A DNA stretch of 38,572 nucleotides from Pseudomonadota bacterium (GCA_900299035.1 OMIG01000142.1:1-38572); one strand, 5' to 3'; counted from the first letter of the stretch, positions 16,926 through 28,840 are shown. Program-made: numbers and translations. The notes: generated by a model from the letters alone, not told the origin.

Positions 16926-16966
16926 AGCCAGCCGCAGGGGCGGTGCCGCGCTTTTTCTGGCTGGCT
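16926..16966. promoter_or_regulatory. Inverted repeat between divergent genes
   Basis: AGCCAGCC (16926-16933) and GGCTGGCT (16959-16966) form a perfect 8-bp stem around 25 bases that contain a GC-rich core and CTTTTTC. It lies between the starts of the divergent genes at 16878 (minus) and 16998 (plus), so it could be an operator or a terminator-like structure. Confidence 0.4.
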
Positions 16967-16997
16967 TAAACTAGGGTTTGATTGGTAAAAGTTCCCA

Positions 16998-17387
16998 ATG
17001 GGGTCAAAAGCGAAACAGCCGGAGTTAGAGGCGGGTCGGAGCATGTGGGTAGCCGGGGTTGGGGCGTTGCTCTGCCTCGTGGGCTGCTACCTGCTGTACG
17101 CAGTAGTTCCTTTTTACTACTACTACTTTGACCTCAAGAACCACATGCGGCGGGCGATCTCAGTGGCTGCGGTAGAGTCGGATGAGGAGATACGGAGATC
17201 CCTCATGGCGGTTGTGCGGCGGCACGGCATATCGTGTGGGGATCGAGACCTGCAGGTGTCGCGACAAGGTGATACAATCGAGTTGGGCCTGAGCTACACT
17301 GAAGGGGTGAAGGTCGCCATGTTTGGGCGAGAAGCGACCCTCTGGACGCTCGCATTTGATGCGTCGGCGAAGGGCAGGTACAGGTAA
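16998..17387 (+). CDS. Single-pass membrane protein, DUF4845-like layout
   Basis: A 129-residue protein of unknown function. A short cytoplasmic N-terminus precedes one transmembrane helix (about 16-38, MWVAGVGALLCLVGCYLLYAVV). This continues into PFYYYYFDLKNHMRRAI, a helical stretch with DEEIRRSLMAVVRRHG, and a beta-rich end (TIELGLSYTEGVKVAMFG, TLWTLAFDASAKGRY). This order, a TM helix, a P-Y-rich exit, a helix, then strands, resembles DUF4845-type proteins, but similarity is only by layout. It precedes pyrR by 17 bases and may share its transcript. An internal ATG at 17043 would remove the first 15 residues. Confidence 0.65.
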   Translation: MGSKAKQPELEAGRSMWVAGVGALLCLVGCYLLYAVVPFYYYYFDLKNHMRRAISVAAVESDEEIRRSLMAVVRRHGISCGDRDLQVSRQGDTIELGLSYTEGVKVAMFGREATLWTLAFDASAKGRYR

Positions 17388-17404
17388 CTGGGAAGAGGGT
17401 TCGT

Positions 17405-17965
17405 ATGAGCAAACAGTACAAGCCGGTGCCGCGCGAGTGGCAGCTCGTGATGGATGAGGAGTCGATCTCCCGCGCCATTTCGCGCATCAGCTTTGAGATT
17501 GTTGAGAAGGACCGGGACCTCAAAAACCTCGCGATCGTGGGCATCCGAACGGGCGGGGAGCACATCGGCAAGCGCCTGGCCGAGGAGATTCAGCGCATCG
17601 AGAAGATCGAGGTGGCCTACGGGGTGATCGACATAACCCTGTACCGGGATGACCTTTCAAGCCAGCAGTCTCAGCCGACGCTGCGCGGCACAGACCTCCC
17701 GTTTAGGATCGCCGGCTCGCGAATCGTGCTGGTGGACGACGTTCTCTTCACCGGCCGCACCATCCGCTCGGCACTGGACGCAATTATCGATTTTGGCAGG
17801 CCGCGCCGCGTTGAGCTTGCGGCTTTAGTTGACCGCGGATACCGCGAGCTGCCGATACAGGCGGACTACGTGGGGCGGGTAGTTCCCTGTCAGCGAGCGC
17901 AGCTGGTGAGGGTGCGCCTGAGCGAGATGGGGTACCGCGATGGGGTGTACCTGATCGACCGGTAG
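17405..17965 (+). CDS. pyrR: PyrR: pyrimidine operon regulator / uracil phosphoribosyltransferase
   Basis: In the known family PyrR binds pyr mRNA in response to UMP/UTP versus PRPP, lowering expression by attenuation or translational block, and it can also make UMP from uracil. The PRPP-binding loop is clear: RIVLVDDVLFTGRTIRSAL (residues about 106-124). The N-terminal part has IVGIRTGGEHIGKRLAEEI and GVIDITLYRDDL, followed by the C-terminal VDRGYRELPIQADYVGR. At 186 residues it is the family length (B. subtilis 181). The ATG has AGAGG six bases upstream. It stands directly ahead of pyrB-pyrC-carA-carB, which strongly supports its regulatory role. The target site in the following leader is not identified with confidence. 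Confidence 0.96.
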   Translation: MSKQYKPVPREWQLVMDEESISRAISRISFEIVEKDRDLKNLAIVGIRTGGEHIGKRLAEEIQRIEKIEVAYGVIDITLYRDDLSSQQSQPTLRGTDLPFRIAGSRIVLVDDVLFTGRTIRSALDAIIDFGRPRRVELAALVDRGYRELPIQADYVGRVVPCQRAQLVRVRLSEMGYRDGVYLIDR

Positions 17966-18414
17966 TCTCTTCGGGTGTTAGCCGGGGTTGTGCTTAGCAC
18001 CAGTCAGAGAACCACTTGCAATTTTGTTTTTAGGCGGTGGAAACGTCTCGTCCGTGAACGTTCACCTTGGGGGGAGAGGGGGCTCTATTCTCAAGTCCCT
18101 TTACGTGCACGTGCTCCTGCACGTGAACGTGAACGTACTCGAAAAACGTGGAAGTTTACCCATCCGTTAGGCGAACCGCGGCCTCCCGGGCGCTGTTGCA
18201 GATGCCAGCTGGTTGGCGTTCACGTTCACGGCTACGAGCACGTTCACGTGGGGCAGTGGGCGTGGGGCTCGGGTGACAGAGGTCGCCAGTGGGGCAGGGC
18301 CACGCCGGGGATTCCGACAGGAAGTCCGCCCGGCACGTAATCGTGCGGCGATACGATAATAATTACCTTCAAGCCCTTGTAAAAGGCTCACGAGAGGTGT
18401 TTACTAACCGCTCG
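17966..18414 (+). other. 449-base leader between pyrR and pyrB
   Basis: This unusually long gap holds no convincing gene. It contains a 12-base palindrome GTGAACGTTCAC (18054-18065) and two ACGTG-type tracts in opposite orientation (about 18103-18150 and 18217-18250). It also has a GCACG-TAAT-CGTGC hairpin (18333-18346), an AT-rich GATAATAATTA stretch around 18355-18365, and an imperfect AGCC(C)TT / AAGGCT stem (18372-18388) shortly before pyrB. A CACGAGAGG sequence at 18389-18397 faintly resembles the GAGAGG core of known PyrR-binding loops, but this is too short to assign. Confidence 0.55.
18103..18250. repeat. Inverted pair of ACGTG-type tracts
   Basis: CGTGAACGTGAACG (18122-18135) is perfectly complementary to CGTTCACGTTCACG (18217-18230), a 14-bp stem with an 81-base loop. 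CACGTGAACGTG (18120-18131) is also perfectly complementary to CACGTTCACGTG (18239-18250). Within the first tract, CACGTGC-TCCT-GCACGTG (18108-18125) can fold on itself. These pairings exclude one another. Confidence 0.6.
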
Positions 18415-19377
18415 ATGGTCAACCACTTGCTGGGCATTGAGGGGCTTTCGAAAAGCGAAATTTATCGGTACCTCGACACAGCACAGTCATTTGTTGAGGT
18501 CTCTGAAAGGGACATCAAAAAAGTCCCGACCCTCCGTGGAAAGACAATCATCCACGTCTTCTTTGAGCCCTCGACCCGCACTCTCTCAAGCTTCGGCATA
18601 GCGGGTAAACGGCTCTCGGCCGACACCATCAATATCAGCTCAAGCTCTAGCTCTGTGAAGAAAGGGGAGACTCTGCTCGACACGGTTCGCACGCTTGAGT
18701 CTATGAACCCTGACATCCTGGTGATGCGCCACTCAGAGAGCGGCTCGCCACACTTCGCTGCTCGGCACCTGTCTCGCGCCTCGGTGGTGAATGCCGGAGA
18801 CGGGGCACACGAGCACCCCACACAGGCGCTGCTCGACCTCCTGACTCTCAGGCAGCACTTCGCCGAGAGCGGCCGACAGCTTGAGGGGCTCAAGGTAGGC
18901 TTCGTTGGAGACGTTCGCCACTCGCGCGTCGCTCGCAGCAACATCTTGGCGCACCTGACACTGGGCAACGAGGTTAGGCTGATTGGGCCCTCGACCCTCG
19001 TTCCGCGTGACTTCACCGCGGCGTTTGGCGGGGGCAAGGTGAGCGTCGTGCACGACCTCCAGCAGGGGCTTGAGGGGCTTGATGTCGTGGTGTGCCTGCG
19101 CATGCAGCTTGAGCGCCAGAACGAGCACTTCGTGCCCAACCTCGACGAGTACGCCAAAGAGTACTGCGTGTCTGAGGGTATCCTTGCGCGCTGCTGTCCG
19201 AGCAGTGTGGTGCTTCACCCCGGCCCAATGAACCGGGGCACAGAGATCTCAGGAGAAGTTGCCGATGGCCCGCGCTCCTTGATTAGGAGGCAGGTCAATA
19301 ACGGCGTGGCGGTCAGGATGGCGGTTCTCTACCTGCTCGCCCGGTCAGCAGAGCCGCATGAGGAGGTTGAGCAATGA
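18415..19377 (+). CDS. pyrB: Aspartate carbamoyltransferase, catalytic chain
   Basis: Condenses aspartate with carbamoyl phosphate to N-carbamoyl-L-aspartate, the committed step of pyrimidine synthesis. With the ATG at 18415 it has 320 residues and begins MVNHLLGIEGLSKSEIYRYL, matching the family start. The carbamoyl-phosphate loop is FEPSTRT (50-56). It is followed by LSSF where R(S/T)SF is usual, a modest deviation. The catalytic-domain EHPTQALLDLLTL, GDVRHSRVARSN and HPGPMNRG (B. subtilis type 240s loop) are all present. No pyrI regulatory chain is next to it. A GTG at 18397 with AAAAGG upstream is an alternative start. The last four bases overlap pyrC (ATGA), indicating coupling. Confidence 0.96.
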   Translation: MVNHLLGIEGLSKSEIYRYLDTAQSFVEVSERDIKKVPTLRGKTIIHVFFEPSTRTLSSFGIAGKRLSADTINISSSSSSVKKGETLLDTVRTLESMNPDILVMRHSESGSPHFAARHLSRASVVNAGDGAHEHPTQALLDLLTLRQHFAESGRQLEGLKVGFVGDVRHSRVARSNILAHLTLGNEVRLIGPSTLVPRDFTAAFGGGKVSVVHDLQQGLEGLDVVVCLRMQLERQNEHFVPNLDEYAKEYCVSEGILARCCPSSVVLHPGPMNRGTEISGEVADGPRSLIRRQVNNGVAVRMAVLYLLARSAEPHEEVEQ

Positions 19378-20693
19378 GCAGCCACCGCCCGATAGTGATT
19401 CAGAACGGAACAGTGATCGACGCAGCCTCGAACCTGGACGGCGCGCACGACATCTTGGTCGAGGACGGCAGGATCGCCGCCGTTGAGAAGCCAGGCGCTC
19501 TCGCCAAGCATGCTGACGCCGAGCGCATCGACGCAAAGGGGCAGTGGGTCATCCCGGGCTGCGTTGACCTACACGTGCACCTGCGCGAGCCCGGCGAGGA
19601 GTGGAAAGAGACGATTCAGACTGGAGCTGAGGCGGCGGTGCTCGGCGGGTACACCACCATCTGCTGCATGCCGAACACCAAGCCGGCCAACGACTCGGCA
19701 GAGGTCACTCGCTTCATCATCGAGAAGGCCAAGGCCGCGGGCGCTGCGCGCGTTCTGCCGATAGGCGCAATCTCGATGGAGCGCAAAGGGAAGCAGCTTG
19801 CGCCGTACAACGAGCTGGCGAAAGCGGGCTGCGTGGCGTTCTCTGACGATGGAGACCCGGTAGTTGACGCAGGGCTCATGCGCCGGGCGCTCGAGTGGTG
19901 CTTGATGCTGGGCCTGCCGCTGTCGTGCCACGAAGAGGATCGAAACCTAAGCTGTGGCGGCTCGATGAACGAGTCGCCGCTGTCGCTCAAGCTGGGCCTC
20001 AAGGGCTTCCCCGGCGTCGCAGAGGACGTGATGATTGCGCGCGACATCGAGCTTGCGCGCTTCACCAAGGGCAAGGTCCACATCTGCCACGTCTCAACCG
20101 CTCGGGGCATTGAGCTCATTCGCCGCGCCAAGAACGACGGGATTAACGTCACCTGCGAGGTTGCCCCGCACCACTTGGTGCTCGATGAGGGCTGCTGCTC
20201 CGGGTACGACACTAACTGCAAGATGATGCCGCCCCTCAAGGGACATGAGGACATCGAAGGCCTCTTTGCAGGAATCGAAGACGGCACGGTGGACGCCATA
20301 GCGAGCGACCACGCGCCGCACGACCTCGACAGCAAGCAGGTTGAGTTTTCTCGCGCAACGGTCGGCATCCTCGGGCTGCAAACGTCGCTGCCGCTCTTCG
20401 TTGAGCTCTGTTCAGGCGGCAAGGTTTCGCGCCGACGCATGGTTGAGCTGCTGAGCTACGGGCCAGCTAAGTCGTTCGGGCTCTCCTCTGGCACGCTGCG
20501 AGTGGGCAGTGAGGCGGACATCACGGTTGTCGATCCAGCGGCCCGCTGGTGCTTCGAGGCAGGCGCTATTCGCTCGAAGTCGAAGAACAGCCCCTTCGTA
20601 GGGCGCGAGCTGATGGGAAGGGCGACGCACGTGCTCGTAGGTGGGCGGCGTGTTGTGTCAGGCGGGGCGCTGGGCGCGGAGAGTTCACGGTAG
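19374..20693 (+). CDS. pyrC: Dihydroorotase (class I type)
   Basis: Zinc amidohydrolase that cyclises carbamoyl-aspartate to dihydroorotate. The metal motif [10 protein letters not shown] supplies His67 and His69. [18 protein letters not shown] and [11 protein letters not shown] supply the remaining His ligands and the catalytic Asp. The motif [26 protein letters not shown] is the class I signature. At 439 residues it has the class I length (about 430), not that of the E. coli class II enzyme (348). The start overlaps the pyrB stop by ATGA. In many bacteria class I PyrC associates with PyrB; the tight coupling here fits this, but association is not shown. Confidence 0.97.
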   Translation: MSSHRPIVIQNGTVIDAASNLDGAHDILVEDGRIAAVEKPGALAKHADAERIDAKGQWVIPGCVDLHVHLREPGEEWKETIQTGAEAAVLGGYTTICCMPNTKPANDSAEVTRFIIEKAKAAGAARVLPIGAISMERKGKQLAPYNELAKAGCVAFSDDGDPVVDAGLMRRALEWCLMLGLPLSCHEEDRNLSCGGSMNESPLSLKLGLKGFPGVAEDVMIARDIELARFTKGKVHICHVSTARGIELIRRAKNDGINVTCEVAPHHLVLDEGCCSGYDTNCKMMPPLKGHEDIEGLFAGIEDGTVDAIASDHAPHDLDSKQVEFSRATVGILGLQTSLPLFVELCSGGKVSRRRMVELLSYGPAKSFGLSSGTLRVGSEADITVVDPAARWCFEAGAIRSKSKNSPFVGRELMGRATHVLVGGRRVVSGGALGAESSR

Positions 20694-20721
20694 AAACGGG
20701 CGAGAGATAGAGAGCAGAGTC

Positions 20722-21942
20722 ATGTCACCAGACAAGAGGCACACAGGCGCGCAGGAAGCGAGGGGAGAGGTCGGGTACCTCGCGCTTGCTGACGGAAAGG
20801 TCTTCAAGGGGCGCTGCTTCGGCGCGCTTCGCGGCGCCTCAAACCCAGTCGAGGGCGAGGCGGTGTTCAACACCTCGATGTACGGCTACCAAGAGATTCT
20901 CACTGACCCAAGCTACGCCGGCCAGATTATGTGCTTCACCTACCCGCACATCGGCAACGTCGGCTGCAACGAGGAGGATGTCGAGTCGTCGCGCATCTTC
21001 ACCGAAGGGCTGGTTGTCCGCGCGGCCCACAAGGCCCCCTCAAACTTCCGCGCCACGATGTCGCTCTCGCAGTACTTGGCGAACAGCGGCGTGATGGGGC
21101 TGGAGGGTGTCGACACCCGCGAGATCGTTTCCTACCTGCGCGACAATGGCTCTCAGATGGCTGCCATGGCTGGCGGCGAGGACGTAAAGCCAGATCAGCT
21201 AGTGGCGCGCGCGCGCAGCCTCGGCTCGATGGAGGGCAAGGACTACGTGAAAGCGGTCGCGTGCAAGGAGATCTACACCTGGGACGCCCCCTCGTGGACG
21301 CTTGCGGCGGGGCACTCGCGCAAGCTCTCGCAGGAGCAGCTCGTGTCACGGCCGCACGTCGTTGCTATCGACTGTGGCATCAAGACCAACATCCTGCGGC
21401 TGCTGGTTGACGTTGGATTCCGCGTGACGGTGGTTCCGGCTGGCACGACCTCGGCGGAGATACTGGCGCTCAGGCCCGACGGGCTCTTCCTCTCTAACGG
21501 CCCGGGCGATCCTGCGACGCTCGGCTACGTCGTGAAGCCGGTCAAGGAGCTCTTGGGCAAGGTGCCGATGTTCGGCATCTGTCTCGGGCACCAGATCCTC
21601 GGGCAGGCGCTCGGCGGCTCGACCTACAAGCTCAAGTTCGGCCACCGCGGCGGAAACCACCCGGTGCGTGACGAGACCACAGGGAAAGTCGAGATCACGG
21701 TTCAGAATCACGGCTTCGCGGTGCGCAAAGAGGGGCTCTCGAAGGAGGCCTTCGTTTCGCACCTGAACTTAAACGACATGACGGTAGAGGGGCTTGAGAG
21801 CCGGGCACACCGGGCCTTCTCGGTGCAGTACCACCCAGAGGCTTCGCCGGGACCGCACGACTCTCGCTACCTCTTCGAGCGGTTCTTCCGGCTCGTGACG
21901 GGCACCGGGGACCAGGCAGCAAAGGGAGAGGGGAGGCGCTAG
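20722..21942 (+). CDS. carA: Carbamoyl-phosphate synthase, small (glutaminase) subunit
   Basis: Hydrolyses glutamine and channels ammonia to CarB for carbamoyl phosphate, used by PyrB and in arginine synthesis. The N-terminal domain shows [21 protein letters not shown] and PHIGNVG. The class I amidotransferase domain shows [21 protein letters not shown] with nucleophile Cys at about 287, [11 protein letters not shown], and [13 protein letters not shown] with the His/Glu of the triad. I use the ATG at 20722 (406 residues) because upstream residues in the longer frame are unlike the family and overlap pyrC. The gene lies 28 bases behind pyrC and three bases before carB. Confidence 0.97.
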   Translation: MSPDKRHTGAQEARGEVGYLALADGKVFKGRCFGALRGASNPVEGEAVFNTSMYGYQEILTDPSYAGQIMCFTYPHIGNVGCNEEDVESSRIFTEGLVVRAAHKAPSNFRATMSLSQYLANSGVMGLEGVDTREIVSYLRDNGSQMAAMAGGEDVKPDQLVARARSLGSMEGKDYVKAVACKEIYTWDAPSWTLAAGHSRKLSQEQLVSRPHVVAIDCGIKTNILRLLVDVGFRVTVVPAGTTSAEILALRPDGLFLSNGPGDPATLGYVVKPVKELLGKVPMFGICLGHQILGQALGGSTYKLKFGHRGGNHPVRDETTGKVEITVQNHGFAVRKEGLSKEAFVSHLNLNDMTVEGLESRAHRAFSVQYHPEASPGPHDSRYLFERFFRLVTGTGDQAAKGEGRR

Positions 21943-21945
21943 ACC

Positions 21946-25161
<3,216 letters not shown>

Positions 25162-25208
25162 CACACGGAGTGCGTGAAACGCTGCGGCGCAAACTTCTTG
25201 GGGATCCG

Positions 25209-25844
25209 TTACGCGGACTCTCTCGGGAACTGCTCGTGGGGCGGCAAACCTGGAGGTTGCTGGGCCAAGCCCAGCTCTTGGACTGCCCGGGCGATACGAA
25301 TCTTCTGCCGTCCGACTAGCAGCTCTACGTCGGCGATTGTTTTTAGAAGCGAAGCGCTGACTTCGCTGACACGGCCCTTGCTCTCGGGCGAATGGCTGAC
25401 TGCCTCAAGCCGACCCTTCGAGGGTTCTGCGAAGATCGTGAGGCTCTCATTGATAGAACCTTTCAGGGTGTGAAGGTCCTGGAGAACTCTCGTGGAGGGC
25501 GGAAGGTTCACTCGTTCGAGCAGGGTGATTACGTTCTGCACCTTGTTGAGAGAGATGTTGAGCGGCACCCGGGCGTTCAGCAGGTGTGTCACGTCGACCC
25601 CAGGACTCTTCGTAATCGACTCGTCGAGAAAGGTGGATGCCGTTCGAAGATGCTCGAGGCACTGTGAGAGGGCGTCATGCAGAATCCGTTCGTTGCCGAG
25701 CGCGCGCTCGATATTGGCGATCGGCTCAGGCGGTCTCTGCTGCTGCTGAATAAATCCGGGCGCAGGAGTCTCCTGCCCCTCGGAGTCGGGGAGCTTCGGA
25801 AGGCGAACGATGTTGTCGCGCTCTGGTCCTTTGCTCGGTTCCAT
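25209..25844 (-). CDS. Hypothetical helical protein
   Basis: No family recognised. With the ATG at 25844 it has 211 residues: a polar, Pro/Gln-rich N-terminus of about 45 residues (with IQQQQRPPEP), then mostly helix-forming sequence (ERILHDALSQCLEHLRTASTFLDESI, LNKVQNVITLLERVNLPPS, SASLLKTIADVELLVGRQKIRIARAVQELG) and a short proline-rich tail. No signal peptide or membrane segment is visible, so it is probably cytoplasmic. An in-frame TTG at 25868 is a longer alternative. The ribosome site is weak. It converges on carB, ending 48 bases from its stop. The helix-rich sequence suggests it is real, but function is unknown. Confidence 0.55.
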   Translation of the reverse strand: MEPSKGPERDNIVRLPKLPDSEGQETPAPGFIQQQQRPPEPIANIERALGNERILHDALSQCLEHLRTASTFLDESITKSPGVDVTHLLNARVPLNISLNKVQNVITLLERVNLPPSTRVLQDLHTLKGSINESLTIFAEPSKGRLEAVSHSPESKGRVSEVSASLLKTIADVELLVGRQKIRIARAVQELGLAQQPPGLPPHEQFPRESA

Positions 25845-26228
25845 AGTGGTCTTGAGCCGCTGGTTCAAAATACGATAGGGGCCCGGGACATGATCGCGGC
25901 TAGGCCTTACATCTACCTGAAATGAAACGTGATTATCAAATTTTTCTTCGTTGTGGGTCGGTTTTTAGGGTGAAAACGGGAGCTTTTAGGAGCCCTGGAG
26001 CCAGCCATTTACACTAAGGTGCACCTCTGGTACTGTCCGCGTTATCTAAATAATTCGGCTGCTTACCCCACCGAGTGCCTTTGCGGAGAACTCAAAAGGG
26101 GAGCCGTTTTCTTTAAGAGCGATTGCTGTTGATTGCCGGCCCTGACGTTGGGCCTCAGGTTGGTCGTTTAGCCGACTTTTGGGCTCTTGGAAGGGACAGC
26201 TTGCTGCCGGCAGAAGTGGAGTTTGCGT
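25845..26228. other. 384-base gap upstream of rpoZ
   Basis: This is the divergent upstream region of the minus-strand hypothetical gene and rpoZ. No gene is seen. A possible promoter (TTTACA-17-TACTGT, 26008-26036) and a small GGCCC-7-GGGCC stem (26138-26154), overlapped by CCTGA/TCAGG, lie before rpoZ. The sequence is notably more AT-rich near 25921-25975 than surrounding genes. Confidence 0.5.
26008..26036 (+). promoter_or_regulatory. Weak candidate promoter for rpoZ-spoT
   Basis: TTTACA (26008-26013), a 17-base spacer and TACTGT (26031-26036). The -35 is good and the -10 poor. Position, about 190 bases before rpoZ, is acceptable. Confidence 0.3.
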
Positions 26229-26621
26229 ATGGCTCGTATCACCGTTGAAGATTGCCTCGTTCAGGAGAATAACCGTTTTTCGCTCGTGCAGCTCGCCTCG
26301 AAGCGCACGAAGCAGATCCTCCAGGGCGGAGCTGTGCAGATCGCAGACCGTCGCAACAAGGCGGTCGTCACCGCGCTACGCGAGATCGCAGACGGCAAGG
26401 TTCGTTTCATGACACCGGAAGAGACCGCAGCGTGGGAAGAGCAGAAGGCCCGTGAGGCTGAGGCTCAGCGCGCAGCGGAGATGGCTGAGCGTGAGCGTCG
26501 CCAAGAGATCGGCGCCGGGCTCTTTACCAACGGCGGAGAGAGCCGCGCTGAGGACTTCCTCAAGGAAGCCCTCAAGCAGACCGGCCCGATCGCCGCCGAC
26601 AGCGACGACGACGAGGAGTAG
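26229..26621 (+). CDS. rpoZ: DNA-directed RNA polymerase subunit omega
   Basis: Small RNA polymerase subunit that assists folding and assembly of beta-prime and, with it, forms one ppGpp site. The core [34 protein letters not shown] and the [16 protein letters not shown] segment are typical of omega. With the ATG at 26229 (GGAG seven bases upstream) it has 130 residues. E. coli omega has 91; the added approximately 60 residues form a charged helix ([24 protein letters not shown]) and an acidic tail ending SDDDEE. An upstream in-frame start at 26187 is not needed. It is followed by the ppGpp enzyme gene, the classical rpoZ-spoT pairing. Confidence 0.95.
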   Translation: MARITVEDCLVQENNRFSLVQLASKRTKQILQGGAVQIADRRNKAVVTALREIADGKVRFMTPEETAAWEEQKAREAEAQRAAEMAERERRQEIGAGLFTNGGESRAEDFLKEALKQTGPIAADSDDDEE

Positions 26622-26662
26622 GGCAGTTCGTCGAGGTTTAGTGAGGGGTTTTAGCGCACAAC

Positions 26663-28840
26663 ATGTCTTTTGAGCAGATCGCTGAAGCCCTCAAGAAGTA
26701 CCATCCGTCCCCCGACCTCGTTACCCTAAAGAAAGCGTACGACTTTGCAGAAGAGTGCCACCGCGGCCAGGTCCGCGCGTCGGGCGACCCGTACTTCAAG
26801 CACGTCGAGGAGACGGCCATGCTCGTCTGCCAGCTCAAGCTGGACGAGCCGTCAGTCATAGCGTCACTGCTGCACGACACGATTGAAGACAGCGAGGTCA
26901 CTCGCGATGACCTGCAGAAAGAGTTTGGCCCAAGCGTTGCGGACATCGTGGAAGGGGTGACGAAGCTCACCCGAATCGAGTTCGAGTCGCGAGAGGAGAA
27001 ACAGGCGGAGAACTTCCGCAAGATGCTCCTGGCGATGGCCAAAGACATCCGGGTTGTTCTCGTCAAGCTGTGTGACCGGCTCCACAACATGCGCACGCTT
27101 ACCTTCTTTAGCGAAGAGAAGCAGCGCCGCATCGCCTCCGAGACCCAAGAGATCTACGCGCCGCTGGCCAACCGGCTCGGTATCCACTGGCTCAAGTCAG
27201 AGCTTGAGGACCTGTGCCTGATGTACCTGCGTCCTGAGATGTACAAGCAGATTCAGGAGCACGTGGCGCACACCGCTCCGGAGCGTGAGGCGTACGTCGA
27301 CCGCGTGACGCTTGAGATCCAGAAACACCTGGCGGAAGCTGGAGTGTCAGCATCAGTCAAGGGGCGCGGCAAGCACTACTTCTCAATCTGGGCCAAGATG
27401 GACCGCGACAAGCTGTCGTTCGAGGAGGTCTACGACATCCTCGGGTTTCGCGTGATCGTGCCCACGGTGCGCGCCTGCTACGAGTCGCTCGGCGTTGTGC
27501 ACTCAACCTGGAAGCCGGTGCCGGGCCGATTCAAGGACTACATCGCGATGCCCAAGCCGAACATGTACCAGTCGCTCCACACGACGGTTATCGGCCCGGA
27601 GGGACAGCGCATTGAGATTCAGATCCGCACGCCAGACATGAACCGCGTGGCAGAGGAGGGCATCGCGGCACACTGGCGCTACAAGGAGGGCGGCGCCGCG
27701 CCGGCCTTCGACCTGCAGTGGGTCAAGGAGCTGGTTGAGACGCAGCAGTACCTCAAGAACCCTGATGAGTTTATCCAGTCGGTGAAGGGAGAGCTGTACC
27801 CCGAAGAGGTGTTCGTCTTCACCCCGAAGGGCGACCTGGTTCGGCTGGCCTACGGGTCAACGCCAGTAGACTTCGCCTACATGGTCCACACCGACGTGGG
27901 GCACCGCACCGTCGGGGCGCGGGTGAACGGGCAGATGGTGTCGCTTGAGCACCGCCTCTCGAACGGAGACACGGTCGAGGTCATCACTTCAAAGACGCAC
28001 GTCCCGAGCAAGGACTGGCTCAAGTTCGTCAAGTCATCGAAAGCCAAGCAGCGGATTCGCGCGTTCCTCAAGGCTGAGGAGCACGCTCGCTCGCTCGCGC
28101 TCGGCATGGAGATACTCTCCAAAGACCTGCGCAAGGTGAAGCTCGGCGTCAAGAAGCTTGAGAAAGAAGGGAAGCTGGCTGAGGTTGCGTCAGAGCTGGG
28201 GCTGAAGTCTCCGGGCGAGCTGTACGCAGGCATCGGCTACGGCCGCATCAGCACCTCCAAGGTGATCGCTAAGCTCGTCCCTGAGGACTCTGAGGTCGAG
28301 GAGAAGCTAGAGTCACAGCAGAGCCCGATTCAGCGCATCTTCCAGCGCGCTGCCAAGGGCAGCCGCGAGCGGGTAGGCGTGCGTGTCTCGGGCCTCGACA
28401 GCATCCTCATTCGGTTCGCCAAGTGCTGTGAGCCGCTCCCGGGAGACCGCATCGTGGGCTTCATCACCCGCGGGCGCGGCGTCACGGTGCACTACGCAGA
28501 CTGTCCGGAGGTGCTCAACAGCGACCCGCTGCGCCGCGTTGAAGTGGAGTGGGACACGGTCGTTAAGGCCCCGCGCCGAGTTCGCATCACGGTTGCCTCG
28601 CAAGACCAGATGGGGCTGCTGGCAAGCGTCACGCAGGCCATCACGGCAAACGGGGCGAACATCACCAGCGCCCAGATCAAGACAGAGCGCGGGAAGGCCG
28701 CGATCCATTTCGAGATGATTATCGAGGACGCCCACCAGCTGCACCGCATCAAGCGGGCCATCGAGATGGTGCCTGGCGTCATTAAGGTAGAGCGTGTGCG
28801 CCACATCTCATCCAGTGGCGACGACATGGGGGAGGCCTAG
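26663..28840 (+). CDS. spoT: Bifunctional (p)ppGpp synthetase/hydrolase (RelA/SpoT, Rsh)
   Basis: Makes and degrades the stringent-response alarmone. The N-terminal HD hydrolase domain has His47 (YFKHVEE), His71-Asp72 (LLHDTIED) with Glu75-Asp76, and the later LCDRLHNMRTL, so hydrolase activity should be intact. The synthetase domain (about 240-350) shows VYDILGFRVIVP, GRFKDYIAMPKPNMYQSLHTTV and EIQIRTPDMNRVAEEGIAAHWRYKEG. A TGS domain (about 385-445, VFVFTPKGDLVRLAYGSTPVDFAY), a zinc-finger/RIS region (FAKCCEPLPGD) and an ACT domain (about 650-715) follow. At 725 residues it is complete. The rpoZ neighbour and intact HD favour the bifunctional SpoT/Rsh type over a monofunctional RelA. Confidence 0.96.
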   Translation: MSFEQIAEALKKYHPSPDLVTLKKAYDFAEECHRGQVRASGDPYFKHVEETAMLVCQLKLDEPSVIASLLHDTIEDSEVTRDDLQKEFGPSVADIVEGVTKLTRIEFESREEKQAENFRKMLLAMAKDIRVVLVKLCDRLHNMRTLTFFSEEKQRRIASETQEIYAPLANRLGIHWLKSELEDLCLMYLRPEMYKQIQEHVAHTAPEREAYVDRVTLEIQKHLAEAGVSASVKGRGKHYFSIWAKMDRDKLSFEEVYDILGFRVIVPTVRACYESLGVVHSTWKPVPGRFKDYIAMPKPNMYQSLHTTVIGPEGQRIEIQIRTPDMNRVAEEGIAAHWRYKEGGAAPAFDLQWVKELVETQQYLKNPDEFIQSVKGELYPEEVFVFTPKGDLVRLAYGSTPVDFAYMVHTDVGHRTVGARVNGQMVSLEHRLSNGDTVEVITSKTHVPSKDWLKFVKSSKAKQRIRAFLKAEEHARSLALGMEILSKDLRKVKLGVKKLEKEGKLAEVASELGLKSPGELYAGIGYGRISTSKVIAKLVPEDSEVEEKLESQQSPIQRIFQRAAKGSRERVGVRVSGLDSILIRFAKCCEPLPGDRIVGFITRGRGVTVHYADCPEVLNSDPLRRVEVEWDTVVKAPRRVRITVASQDQMGLLASVTQAITANGANITSAQIKTERGKAAIHFEMIIEDAHQLHRIKRAIEMVPGVIKVERVRHISSSGDDMGEA

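Noticed and set aside
17975-18340. Open frames across the pyrR-pyrB leader with HVNVNV-type stretches
   Set aside because: These are simple translations of the ACGTG tracts; no conserved start or domain.
18389-18400. GAGAGG as a PyrR-binding loop
   Set aside because: Only a six-base resemblance to the known core, without the full consensus or a confident hairpin; not enough to annotate.
19616-20440. Antisense open frame (274 codons) opposite pyrC
   Set aside because: Ser/Arg/Pro-rich shadow translation, no ribosome site, fully inside a certain gene.
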